DNA of 64,000 bases, taken from NCBI GenBank assembly GCA_031213475.1, contig JARUPZ010000026.1, positions 7,867,700-7,931,699 on the forward strand, in the 5' to 3' direction. Shown piece after piece: positions 45,001-55,937 of this stretch. The position numbers and the translations under genes were made by a program. How positions within the stretch are numbered: position 1 is the first letter of the stretch; each line of letters starts with the position of its first letter. Below the pieces are notes generated by a model that was given only the letters and a program-made list of their open reading frames with translations, made no database searches and had not been told where the DNA came from. The stretch comes from Nereocystis luetkeana (Eukaryota > Sar > Phaeophyceae > Laminariales > Laminariaceae).

Positions 45001-48000
45001 GCATCGGGACAGAGGTGGGGGCAGTTGGAGGGAAGGAGGAAGGGCGAAACAGGGGACAGGAGGTGCAGTGAAAAACTAAAAATGAGCCAGACGAGTTTTT
45101 CTGGTCACGACCTACTGCGGGGGTTATGAGACTAACACAGCACGTGGGAAAATGCGTAGAACCCTGACCCGCGAAAAAACATCTAAAGGAAATAAGGGAA
45201 AAATGTAAGCCGTATCGGTGGAGTGCCAATATGGCGGGTGTCGCTGGTGTAGGATTTGTGTCGGGTGACCGCATCAGAGCCCCACCATTGGAATCAACGG
45301 CAAACTACAATACGTTGGCCCACCTCGGCGGGGGCACTCTTGATGGAACCAACATTACAAACGGCGGTCTTCGACATGATGAGAGAAGCGCGGTTCTTGA
45401 GTGTGATGGAACTCCTACGGGGCAAAGGTGCGTTGGAGTAGCCTTGGAGCATAAGAGTGACCCCGAGTACGGATAGCCGGTCCTTGTCCTCGTCGGTGGC
45501 CTTGACCGCGGGGCTGCTTGTAGTGTTGTGCTGTCGTACGATTCCGCCCGAGTGGAGAAACAGAGGGGGATGATATGGCAGGCATCAAACGTATACGAGA
45601 TTTGAATAACGATAGGTTAGAAGGGATTGGTCACGGGGAGAGAGAAACGAGGAATAAATACTTGACCTAGAGACGAACCGTCACATATAAAAACTGTGAT
45701 ATCGACAGTATGGCCTAGATCAGTGTGCTCACGGCGTGTAAGCATCCCTCAAGGGATGCAGCCGCGTGTGGAGCGTATCTTTCAAAAACACGCTGTGCAG
45801 TCTAAGGAGGAACAATATCTTTGGGAGTGGTCATAAAATATTTCAGGAAGAAAGGGATACGATAAACACAGGTATTCATGCACGAGAAATGCTCAATTCG
45901 AACCTGCTATGCTCAGGCACGGCTGACCGAGATACATGGTCAGAAGGAGCCCTCTCCGGGCGATGTGTTGCTGTTGTTGTCTTCACATTAAATCGTCCTT
46001 TCTACCCAGCTTCATCAGTACACCCAGTGTCCGTTCTGATTCCTTATCCTAGAGAGATACTGGTTCTGTGGTCACATACTGTGAGACAGAGAAAGACCAA
46101 AAATTAAACCATTATCACAAGTTCAACTGGAAAGCAAGTGCAATGCCAGCGTACCGGGTACGATATCAAAATCATACAAGCAACACCAGAAAAAACAGAA
46201 CGATAAGACAATATCACCAATACCAGGTATATATATATATGAAATGAAACAGAATACACACGACCCAGGGAGGTGATATTTCTATTATTTGGCTATATGG
46301 GATTGATTATCAGGTTGCACGGATTAAGTAACGAATCAATTTGTGGGTGACGTACTACTATGAGTGTAGAGCTCAGGAACAGTTTGTGCAACTGCTATCT
46401 CTACCGTCGCACGGCAAAGTATATCGACTCACCTGAGCGTAGCCAATGCCACCCACGCTAGCCTCGGTCGTTAGTAAGGCCGTAGCCATAAACTGAGCAC
46501 GGTTCTTCAGGTGCCTCGAAGTCCTACCGGAGCACTGTGCGTGGGAACCCTGAAGCAATAGATTCGCTCCGAGAACGGACAGCCGCTCCTTCTCCATCTG
46601 GTCGCTTTCTGTGATGTCCTGCAAGCGTAGGAGTTCGCTCGTACACAAATATTAAATAGGGGTACCAAGAGGCGGGAACGGATCAGAGAGCATAAGAGGG
46701 AGTTGGACACGTGGGGAGAAGGGGGAGAGAGGGAGGGAAGGAGGGATGGTGGAAGGGGGGAGGAAAGGGAAGGGGGGCGGGGTTGTAGTGAGCGATAAAA
46801 GAGACGATGGCCAGCGGTCAAACCCTGCCGTACTAGGCTTGTGAATATCGACTCTCCAGCTCCAGTCAAGGTGTCAAAGCTGCGCGAGTGTGCCATAGAT
46901 TCTTGAGCCAAACCTGGCGTAAATCAACATCAACAGTTCATAGTCAAGGGAGGGTCACTGTACGCCTGCTAGTGCTGGAAAGCAGAACAACACCTTCATC
47001 GAAAGCACTACCTTTACTCCCACGTATACCACAACCTACAAACATGCATGCACAGCAAGGTGTTATCTATGTCAAATCCAACAACCCAATAGGCCGTGGG
47101 GGATATTTTGTATACGCATACTCCCGTCATATTGAGAATTAGTGCCATACTTCCATTTGATCGGCTCACCTCGGTAAGCCTCATGTCATTTACGACAGCA
47201 CCAGACGGGTATAGCATGGCCCCGAGGGAGGAAGGATTTTGAAGGCTGACCGCCAGCGTGGGGGGGTGCGCGAAGGAACTTTCTAGGAAAAGACAGACCC
47301 CTCGGACAGAGAGACACTCCATCTCCTTCTCGAATTCCTTGAAATCGGTGTTCGTTTTGCCAGAGTACGGCACGGCAGTTTGTGTTTCAACGCACGGAAG
47401 TGAGGCCGGCAGGAAGAGAGGCGGACGCCAGAATGGACGGAGGTGAGCAGAGAGGGATGCACAACAGGAGGAGGGTTGCAGGGGGGTGCAGAGATGGAGG
47501 GCGTGATAAGCAGGGATCATTCAGGGACAAAACCTGGCATGGGGGTGGGGGGGGGGTGTTCGGAAACCGATAGCTATGACGTGCCCATGCTGTGCAAGGG
47601 TTCAAATGAAGCTCGAGCCGCACGAGGCGAAGACCGACGAAACAAAGCTTCACACGTGGCCCTTTACAACGGCATACACGGTTTTGACCACAACACACAA
47701 GTTCATTGAAAATTTGCTTCGTGTACTTTACACCCCTGGGCAGGCGTTTCCGTCTAACCACATAGAAGGCGATATGTAACTCTGTGTGCGAAGTCCGCCG
47801 ATCCCATGCGTGCTCAGGTCGGTACTGCAGTACACCTCCGTGAAGCCGCACAATCCAAACCCTAACACGTGAGTAACACCCAGGAGGTGGAAAATTTTAT
47901 CAATCCACCTTGGTATACTCCCCCTCTGTGGCAACGCCGGCGGGCGGATCAGATATCTCCACGTGTGGTTCCCGGTTCTTGCGTGTAGGCGGACACGGGG

Positions 48001-51000
48001 CGGTGTAGCCTTCTAGAAGGAGGGCGACCCCCAAGCGGGAAAGGCACTCCGTCTCGTGTACGCGAACATTCTAGAGGAGAATCGCACAGGGAAAGACCCG
48101 AGAAAAAGGAAACAGAGGGAGGTTTGGGGAGGGAGGGAAAGCAGGAGGGAGGCAGGGGAGGGGGAGGGGGGGGTGTACTCGGTAGGAGAGATGTACTCGA
48201 TCTCATGCATGGCCGTAGTCGTATGACCACAGACCCTCGCATCTCTACAATACCGGGACGGAGCATGTCGGGTTTTCACCGACCAGGCAGACATTGCTTG
48301 CCGACCCGTTCTACGATAGAAGTAGCACATTTTCGCTATTTTGTTTCTGAAAGACGGGGTTCCTTGAACCCAAATCGTCGGAATGCCAATTTTGATTTCG
48401 AAAAAAACGTGTTGTCGACTCGGGCCATGGGATTACTCGCCGCGACGCAACTTGAGTTTTGCTGAAGTTAGGTTTCGGGTGAGGTATGGAGCTCCTTAAG
48501 TGATGAGCCTCGGAAACGTTAAAATGAACCTCTATCGTAGAACGCCTCTGCCATAAGCGCGAAGCGCCGTGAGGTGTCCGGCGAGTCGAATGAAAAGTGA
48601 GCTGCATCCTACTAAGAACCGCTTGTGAGGCGGACTTGCGTATGTGTGACAGCTTCAATGAGTAAATTTAATTTCCGGTGTAGGCATTTCCAGAGACAGT
48701 GATGAGACTACTATATGTATCTGGCTCTCGGGTGCCTTACCTTGAAACAGGGGAGAGGTGGGGGGGTATAACAGGGGACGGGGGACACGGAAAGCGGGAG
48801 TGCAACGAGAAAAGGAAGAGTGCGTTGCACATTTAGACAAACCGTATCGAGCAGCAGAAGTAAAATACGACAATCCAGTGCAGGTTGAAGTGTCCAAACC
48901 GCGCAAGGCTAACAGTATTAGTCAGACCAACTCCGCCAGTGGTCAGTGGCTTCTTCACGTATGTAAAAACAACAGGAGGAAATTACCATACCTGTCCTGC
49001 AAGGCTGAGCTATCTTTACATCTAACAATGGTTGTAAGATAGTCTATTCATGTGCACGATGTTTGCGTACGAAGCATGCGAGCCTCTGTGGCATTCATCT
49101 ATGAGAGCAACTACGAAATCATACATACGAAGCCGCTAACGACATTGCGCTAAAGCTATCTGAGGAAAATCGATGTTTACCGCAGAAAGGTCAGACTGGA
49201 CGTGGCTCGAGACGAGAGATGATGCACAGCGCTTCTCCTGTACCGCAGGAACCGAGGCGCACAGTTCGGCGAAAGCTTCCAGAAGAACGTTGGGTCCAAG
49301 CACGGAATGTTTGTCCATGTCGTGGTTGTTTTCCTTGAAGTTTCAGAGGCGTTTTGCCGGATCAAATTCAATTGGTACGAACATGCATGCCGGAGGGAGA
49401 GAGAGAAAGGGAGGGAGGGAGGGAGGGAGGGAGGGAGGGAGGGAGGGAAGGAGGGACACAATATAGAAGGGGTCGGCGCCGTATGGCAGGGTAGAATGTG
49501 GAAGGGAGGAAGGGAGCAACTACGATGTAGGAACGGTGGGGGGCAACAATGAGTGGGGCTGCAGTGAGCGAGGGAAGACAATATAGATAGAACAGATACC
49601 GACCTCTCAGCATGCAGATGTTGACACCGTCGATATAGAGGCTCGCATCAACGCGTACATGTTGTGCAACGATTTACAGGCGCGCTCGAGTTACGCGAGA
49701 CGCTTACCACCTACTGCATGAATCTCTACTGTAGTAAAGGGTGACACACCACATCTGCCAGTGGACATTGACTACTGTACGGCGGAGGGGAACACGGAAC
49801 GACACACGTGTATGTGAAGACGGTTGTTGGCATATTTATAACACCTACCAGGTATGCTGTGTTCCTTCTGCCTAACGCGGCTGAGTGAAACTCACCCTTC
49901 TTGTGTTCGCGAGTCTCAACAGCTAAACATTTGCTGCTGGAGACTACACATATCGGTATCACAACATCACCAGAGATGTACCATATATATATATCACGAA
50001 ACTAAAAACCGCAAACGCGTGCACCGGAAGGGGAGGGGGGCTTCTTTGAATCCCATGTGTACAGCCGATCAGAGCCATTTGGACCGAAAAAGAACCATAT
50101 TCCCAGGCCCGTGTTATATACTGGAAACGTTCATTTAGTTTTCGCGACATTTACTGCCAATATAATATTGGCTACTGCAGTACAGTATGGGATACCAGGA
50201 CGTTATGTTGTTACGATCCAATTTTGAGTGAGGACACCTCCACTCGCCGCCCTAATGGCGTAAACGCGACCGTAGAAATGATGGCAGCATACCCTCCTCC
50301 CCCATCCCCTCTCCTATTCGTAACACCAGTCAAACCTGTATCGACATCACCTCAAGATGAGCAATGTCTGATCCGCATGTGCCTAGCGACGACGGCGCAG
50401 AAACGACCGAGGAGGTCGCAGGTACCGCGGGAGCCGATGCGAGGGCGAACGTCGGGGCTACCACAGCCGCTCCTGGCAAATCTTCGACGCAGCACGACGT
50501 AGACCGATTCGTGCGCCAGGCGCCACGGAACATCATGCCGATGTCGCAGACGTACATGGCAAACCGGCGACGGCGTCTACGCCTCCTCCGGTCAAATCGG
50601 TTGGCCCGCGCCCGTTGGTGGTACCGCGGGGGCCACCGTCCGAACAGGAGCGCGCTTATTTGGTCTGCCTCGAGGACGTCCGCCAGGTACATGAGAACGC
50701 GTACATACCGGGTCATGAATACATCCGGCAGCGGCGGTACATCATGCTCGTACCGCCTCCATCGTGACTCGTTGCTATCGTTGTTCCTGCCGCCGGAGCT
50801 GTCGTGGAATACTGGTGACACCTGGAGCGGCATCTGCTCGTTCGGGCCTAGGGTCCACCGGGACACGGCATTGATGCCAACTGGTACGGCCAGCTGTTCG
50901 AGCGGGTCTCCCGAGCAGTGTAACAGGATCTGCCCAACACCCATTAGGTTGTAGTCACCGGATTCTGATGGGTATTCGGCAAAGGTAAACCAGGCGGAGT

Positions 51001-51488
51001 TTGCCACGCTTCTGCATCTGCTGCTGCTTCTGTTGCTAGCGACCTGCGGATCGACTTGCGTCTTCCCCATTGTCGGAGATAGATGGTCTGCTGACTTATG
51101 ATGCTTGCCGAGGCGGTCGACACCGTGCTCTTCAAGGTCATCGGGTAGGACACATCCGTGGGAATTGTTCACAATGATATATGGCGTCGCGGCGGTGGTG
51201 ACCCACATGGCGCTGGCTGAGGTGATCGGTACATGGCGGCCGAGAAAATCGCAGGTCGCTTGGAAACGCTCAAACCTGCAACCGATTGGTTTAAAACCGA
51301 GCAACGCGTGACATTTGGGGAGGCGGAAACCGAGGACAGCAACGGCCAGGGGGTGGGCGTGGGCGAGGAATACGTAAATGGTGATTGTGTGGTCAGGTGA
51401 CGCATTGGAGGGATAGCAAGAGTGTATGCACACTCCTCCATGTGTTGCGCATACGGAACGACGCACCTCGTACATCTCAACGTCTAGA
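42088..51488 (-). CDS. Cassette-exon gene: seven copies of a 51-62 residue module plus C-terminal domain
   Basis: In minus order: a long exon 51488-50351 (379 codons, acceptor ACTTTTTTTGTCAACCTTAATAG, donor CTTGAG|GTGATG), then module exons 49333-49181, 48070-47909, 47337-47170, 46618-46433, 45500-45324, 44899-44729, 43518-43345, and a terminal exon about 42531-42088. Every module exon begins and ends in phase 0, so units can be gained or lost without a frame shift. Consensus: E-K-E-x-L-S-V-L-G-V-x-L-L-L-Q near the N-end, often x-L-K-N-R-A in the middle, and G-Y-A-E at the C-end; for example EKEWLSVLGVTFLLQES, EKERLSVLGANLLLQGS, TECLSRLGVALLLEG. The terminal exon (GMDTLATSGTTDLRV ... DNDWLVLRALIKKFL) is acidic then helical. 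About 920 residues are seen; the start codon lies upstream and was not found. No known domain is recognised. The long first exon is the least certain part, as other frames there are also open. Confidence 0.7.
43406..43786. repeat. Inverted repeat around cassette 7, one arm shortened
   Basis: Left arm 43406-43557 (inside and beyond module exon 43518-43345) pairs with the outer part of right arm 43589-43786. Compared with the intact version at 62771-63199, about 46 bases next to the loop are missing from the left arm. Plus-strand open frames here are the antisense-oriented second copy of the module. Confidence 0.85.
48085..48650 (+). repeat. Intron-3'-end repeat family, copy 4, interrupted by a MITE
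   Basis: G-rich lead (48085-48180), TGCATGGCCGTAGTCGTATG, TTTTCACCGACCAGGCAGAC, then family I MITE 48303-48548, then GCGCGAAGCGCCGTGAGGTG and CATCCTACTAAGAACCGCTT. It lies in the intron before the module exon starting at 48070 and its C-rich complement leads to that acceptor. Confidence 0.8.
48303..48548 (+). mobile_element. MITE family I copy, 246 bp, TSD TGCC, nested
   Basis: Ends GACCCGTTCTACGATAGAA and TCTATCGTAGAACGCCTC, flanked by TGCC on both sides. It sits inside the repeat copy 48085-48650, whose uninterrupted relatives at 3944 and 51765 show the empty site. Confidence 0.85.
49409..49450. repeat. (GGGA)n microsatellite
   Basis: About ten GGGA units in the intron just upstream (minus sense) of the first module exon. 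On the transcribed strand it is a CCCT pyrimidine tract. Confidence 0.9.
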
Positions 51489-51764
51489 CTATTAAGGTTG
51501 ACAAAAAAAGTGTAAACTACACAGCCAACGCGCGGAAGACATGTCAGGACTGGCTTGAGCATCGATCAGAGTTACCTGCATGGGTTCTCGTGTGGGCGCG
51601 GAACAGTAGACGTACGATATATGCCCTCTCGGAATAGTGGTCTAGTTCCCTACACCGTGAATGAAACCAATGGGTAGTGGAATTGTTAGTGCGTCGGATA
51701 AATTCGTAGACTCTGCCAGTTCACAAATACCGTAGTTTAGTGCACAGAGAAAGACACTGAGGAA

Positions 51765-51990
51765 GGTAGGGGGGGGTGTACTTGGTGTGGGGGGGGGTGT
51801 TCTCGATATCGTGCATGGCCGTAGTCGTATGGCCATATACCCTGGCATCCCTACATTGAAAGATACGGAGCACGTCGGGGCTTCACCGACCTGGCAGGCA
51901 ATGTTTTTTTCGAGCGCGAAGGGATGTGAGGTGGTCGGCGAGTCGCATGAAGGGTTAGCTTCATCCTACTAAGAACCGCGAGCGCAGGGG
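51765..51990 (+). repeat. Intron-3'-end repeat family, copy 5
   Basis: Two G-runs, then TCGTGCATGGCCGTAGTCGT, TCACCGACCTGGCAGGCAAT, GATGTGAGGTGGTCGGCGAG and CATCCTACTAAGAACCGCGA. It lies about 280 bases upstream (minus sense) of the acceptor at 51489. Confidence 0.75.
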
Positions 51991-52498
51991 AAGGTGGGCG
52001 GAGCTAACCATGTAGGTATATTTCATGGGGTATTGTTGTTTACACTGGCATGTGGGGGCATCGAGTGCATACCAAAGGGTTTCGTAACGGCAACCGAAAC
52101 CAACACGAGGTTCGTAACGGCAATCAAAACCAACACCAGGTGAGAGCAAAGCGAAGCATGATGCATACCACCCCGGCGGTTAAGTATTGCAGTAACCGTG
52201 TATACGTGGATGGTACATGAAACCGAAAATATTGTATCTGCCTACAGTAGTACATGACATCAACGATGTCAGACGACATGTCAAGCAAGGCAAAGCGTGC
52301 GTTGTCAAGGGCGTACGGCCGAGTGTTCCACACTAAAACCTAGTAGTTTGGTGTCGGTCAAGGTACCTATGTCAAGGAAACGTTGCTCTCTGTCAAGGGG
52401 TGAAATGTTTGTTTCATGGACATGTTTGCTTTGACAGGAAACGCCTACTGTGAACCACGGTATCATACTGCTGTGTTAAAGCATTGCTTCTTGAACAG

Positions 52499-52642
52499 TT
52501 GTTTCGAGTAACGGCGTTCGTTTGTGGTCAGCCCACTACCATGCAGCACTACGTGAAGCATATGTTGGCAGGAGGACACCCGTGGGAACTTGTGGTGAAG
52601 GGATGCTCGTACAATGCAACCTGGGAGTGTACGAAGCACAGG
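52499..52642 (+). CDS. Possible orphan exon, plus strand
   Basis: Bounded by TTGCTTCTTGAACAG and CACAG|GTGTATG. Two frames are open: one reads LWSAHYHAALREAY and ends in phase 0, the other reads MQHYVKHMLAGGHPWELVV and ends in phase 2. I cannot choose between them and no family is recognised. The rest of 51991-53140 shows no gene. Confidence 0.2.
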
Positions 52643-53140
52643 TGTATGATACAGGTATTGGTCTAGTGAAGGTAGTGCGTAGTGTGCACCAGGTATAGCA
52701 CAGCAGCCATTTACGTATAGAAAAGACGACTGTGTAACCCCCTTGCGACTCTAGAAGGAAAATATCGATGGTTCAGATGTCGGTCACAGCTACGTTCACT
52801 GCGTGATTTTAGAGGGTGATACAAATTGCCGCCCGAGTATGCAGGGCAAGGAATCGGACGTCACAGGCACAACATGACCCTGCGCGTACGGTCGGACGCT
52901 TACGAGCTACTATACATAATAGATGGTTGATGACAACAGCTGGTCGTTATCGTGGGATCCAAAAGAGAGTAAAGCAGCTCCTGTACATCCGCATCATCAG
53001 CCAGACAACCAGAGCGAGAAAACCAGTCGAAAACTGAGCAAGCCGCAGGGTGGGTTCGTTGGGGGTAAGCGAGCCCTTCATCGACTGCCACTTGACTGTT
53101 ACTACTACAGTATTCGCGCACACCTCTACGAGTTTACTTC

Positions 53141-54660
53141 CATGGAAGTTTCCCTAGAAGTAAAATGTGCTCCCATACTGTAATCGTAACGCCCATGAAT
53201 TTTCATTTTCTAGTGGAATTTCACCTCCATGGAAGTAAAAGGCACTTCCATGTAAATTGGCTTCTATGCAAGTAAAACAAGCTTCCATGGAAAATGGGTT
53301 TACTTCCATGGAAGTGGAAACACACTTCCGCTAAAGTGAATATTAGATTTCATGAAACCTTCCAGCAACTTCCATGGAAGCTTTCATCAACTTCCGTTTT
53401 AAGCAAGTGTACTATTTCAAACAAAAATGGGTTTATCCCCACGGCCGTTGTGCAAGCTTCTGAATAATCTGCCTACATGGAATACGCTACCAATTTCCGT
53501 ACTGCCCTGCTCCCGCTTGGTACCTTGACCCCGCCGTGGGCCGCTCCCATTTGGCAATCTGCTCCCACCCACACAGTTTTCTATTTTACTCTTCATGACT
53601 AGTTTCACTTTCCAGCTTGACTTGTACTCTAGGTGTTTTTGCCCTCGGAGATCTTCCGGACAACCCGTGGTCACGGGTGTCGTCCCTTCGCGCCTCCGGT
53701 ACGTACGTTCATTTTTATCGGGCATAGGGTTCAGCATTCCCACTGCTCGTCGATTTTTATCGAGTGTTGCAAATATTTCACGCTCTCACGCTTTCCGAGG
53801 AAAACGTTGTTTTCGGCAAGCGAACGTCCTTCCGAGAATGCGCTCGCAAACATTCGCACCCACAAAATTGATCTTGGTAAGCACGCGGGCCACCTACCAA
53901 GCCACCGGCGACGCCGGGTGCAGAAAATGAAATGGCCCCCGACAGGCGTGCCGGAGACCCACTAGTCACCCTGCTCCCAGGAACTATGGAAGTCAACATA
54001 CTTCCATGGAAGTAATGGAGGTAACGGGAGTATTGTTTACTTCCATGGAAGCATACTAAGCTTCAATAGAAGTAATGCGTACCTGGTATGTAGGTACAAA
54101 AAGTAAAAATACTCCCATGAAGAAAGTCGGAACACTTCCATGGAAGCAAAAAGCAACTTCCATGAAAGTAGTGCATTTACTCCTATGGAAGAAAAACCAC
54201 TCTCATACGACATAGGACGAAGCAATCTTCCGGTGGAAGCAAAACAGCTTCCATTGAAATGAAACGTTTCTGTCATATTTACATCCATGGAAATATAGAA
54301 GTTGACGGAAGCTGGTGGGTTTATTGGAAGCCGGTGGTCTCTTGTGGAAGGAAGTGGATGGCAGCTCCTACCGAGCGTGTTGGTGTTGTGAAAGTTGGTG
54401 GAAGCTTCCACTTCCATTCACAGGGAAAGTTTCCAGGTGCTTCCACGGAAGCATTGTCACTACCACAACCACCAAACGCTCCCACTTACTTCCATGGGAG
54501 TCTTTTTTTAATGTTTTATGCTCCCAGGGAAGAAAAACTTGAGCTTCCATCGAACGAAGTAATTTTTATATCCGTGGAAAGAACGCGGAAACAATTGTTA
54601 TTTCTAGTTCCGGGCAAAATAACTTCACGCCCATGAAAGTAGGCGGCAAGGTCCATGGAT
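53141..54660. repeat. Field of CTTCCATGGAAG palindromes, split by a SINE
   Basis: At 53141-53400 and 53980-54660 the palindrome ACTTCCATGGAAGT and close variants recur every 20 to 60 bases, separated by short A-rich spacers. The two parts are interrupted by 53410-53975, which is a repeat of other origin. Nothing in it looks coding. Confidence 0.8.
53440..53975 (-). mobile_element. tRNA-derived SINE of the core family, inserted in the palindrome field
   Basis: In minus sense: a head around CGCCGGTGGCTTGGTAGG, then AATCGACGAGCAGTGG, TGCTGAACCC, CCGATAAAAATG and CCGTGACCACGGG. The plus-strand relative is 58888-59215. Confidence 0.65.
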
Positions 54661-55398
54661 CGAAATTCCAACAGTGGAATAAGGTGGTGGACCTTGCGAG
54701 TACAGACGCGGTTGTGCAAAGTCGTACTGTACTTGATTTAGGAGTAAAGCGCACGAACACGATGACGAGAATGATGGTGGTGGTCTCACATTGTAACAGT
54801 AAGTTCCCTGTTTTCGGCAGACATAACCTTTGGTCACAACATAGACTACAGCAAACGATGCGTCTCGAAAAGGAGGACAAACCGGGGACGCTTTTCGGTG
54901 GCTGGTCACGAGGTGTGATGTGGGTGAGAGAAGGGCAATGGCAAGGGTACCAGTGATGATGAGTGATCCACAAAAGAAGGGTGACACAGACAGGTGTCTG
55001 TGCTTGGCCAAACTTAGACGCAGTTCGTGAGACTTCTCTTTTATTAGGAGTGTGCGGCTTGCTCGAAGGGGGCAAGAGACGAGTGAGCAAGGAAGGGGGG
55101 GGTGGGACGCTGCTGGTTTTTTTATGACAGAAATATGATATTCCTTCAACCGGCTATAATCTACTGGCAAGGAGGCACGCGTCACCCTCAACTGGGGGCA
55201 CGCGCCACCCTCAACTTCAAGTTTGCCATCCCGTAAAACCTCAAGTATGAAGGTGCTATGTAGCGCAACACCCCATGGGTTCTGTATGAGGATAGTACGT
55301 ACGTATATCTCTATCTCCTCGGCTACTTCGATGCTAAACGTACGTATCCATTCTGCGATTACAACTATCTTATTTACTGACGGTTGGTCTATATACAT
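54625..55398 (-). other. Open frame of 257 codons, unassigned
   Basis: Long for chance, with a plausible start region (KIVVIAEWIRTF, LEVLRDGKLEVEGG) but a low-complexity Ser/Pro/Leu-rich second half and no family match. It includes a short direct repeat (GGCACGCGTCACCCTCAACT and a near copy) at 55171-55217. It may contain an upstream exon of the cassette gene or may be chance. Confidence 0.2.
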
Positions 55399-55937
55399 AC
55401 TGATGGTTGGTATCTACCTGGTGTACTATAAACCAAGATACTTTTTCACAGAGGCCTGTGTTTTGGTCTGAGAACAGTCAAAGCTACCTGGTACTTCGTA
55501 GTACGAGTACTGTAGTACTACTGCACGTTTTTTATACGTACTGCTGCCGCAGTGTTTAAACCATTGTATATACCTTGGTAGGAAAACAGGGTTTTGTGCC
55601 GCGTCAAGGTATGTGTTCGGCAATAGTATACTAGTTTTAGTACAGCAGTGGCGGTCAGTGAAAGTATCAAACCGCGGTATTTCTCAGCACATACTGGGAG
55701 CAGTAAATATATATTAATACGAAGACATGTTTTTAGAACTAAACGATCAACGATCGGAAGCAGCAATCATACCATAAAAAGCGAGCAACCAACGAACCAT
55801 TCAACCAAAATACAATCCAATGATGAGGAAATGGCTCCGGAAAAAGTACGTCACGCCCCAGCCGCACCCCAATAACATCGTTCCTTCCGGCGATTTTTAT
55901 TCATCTCGTTTTTTTTCTGTACGAACACAAATATGGT

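Noticed and set aside
50364-50954. Plus-strand gene starting MSDPHVPSDD
   Set aside because: Kept only as an alternative: the minus frame is twice as long, has better borders and fits the phase of the cassette gene.
53141-54660. CRISPR-like array
   Set aside because: The repeats are short degenerate palindromes without fixed spacing or unique spacers, and the genome is eukaryotic.
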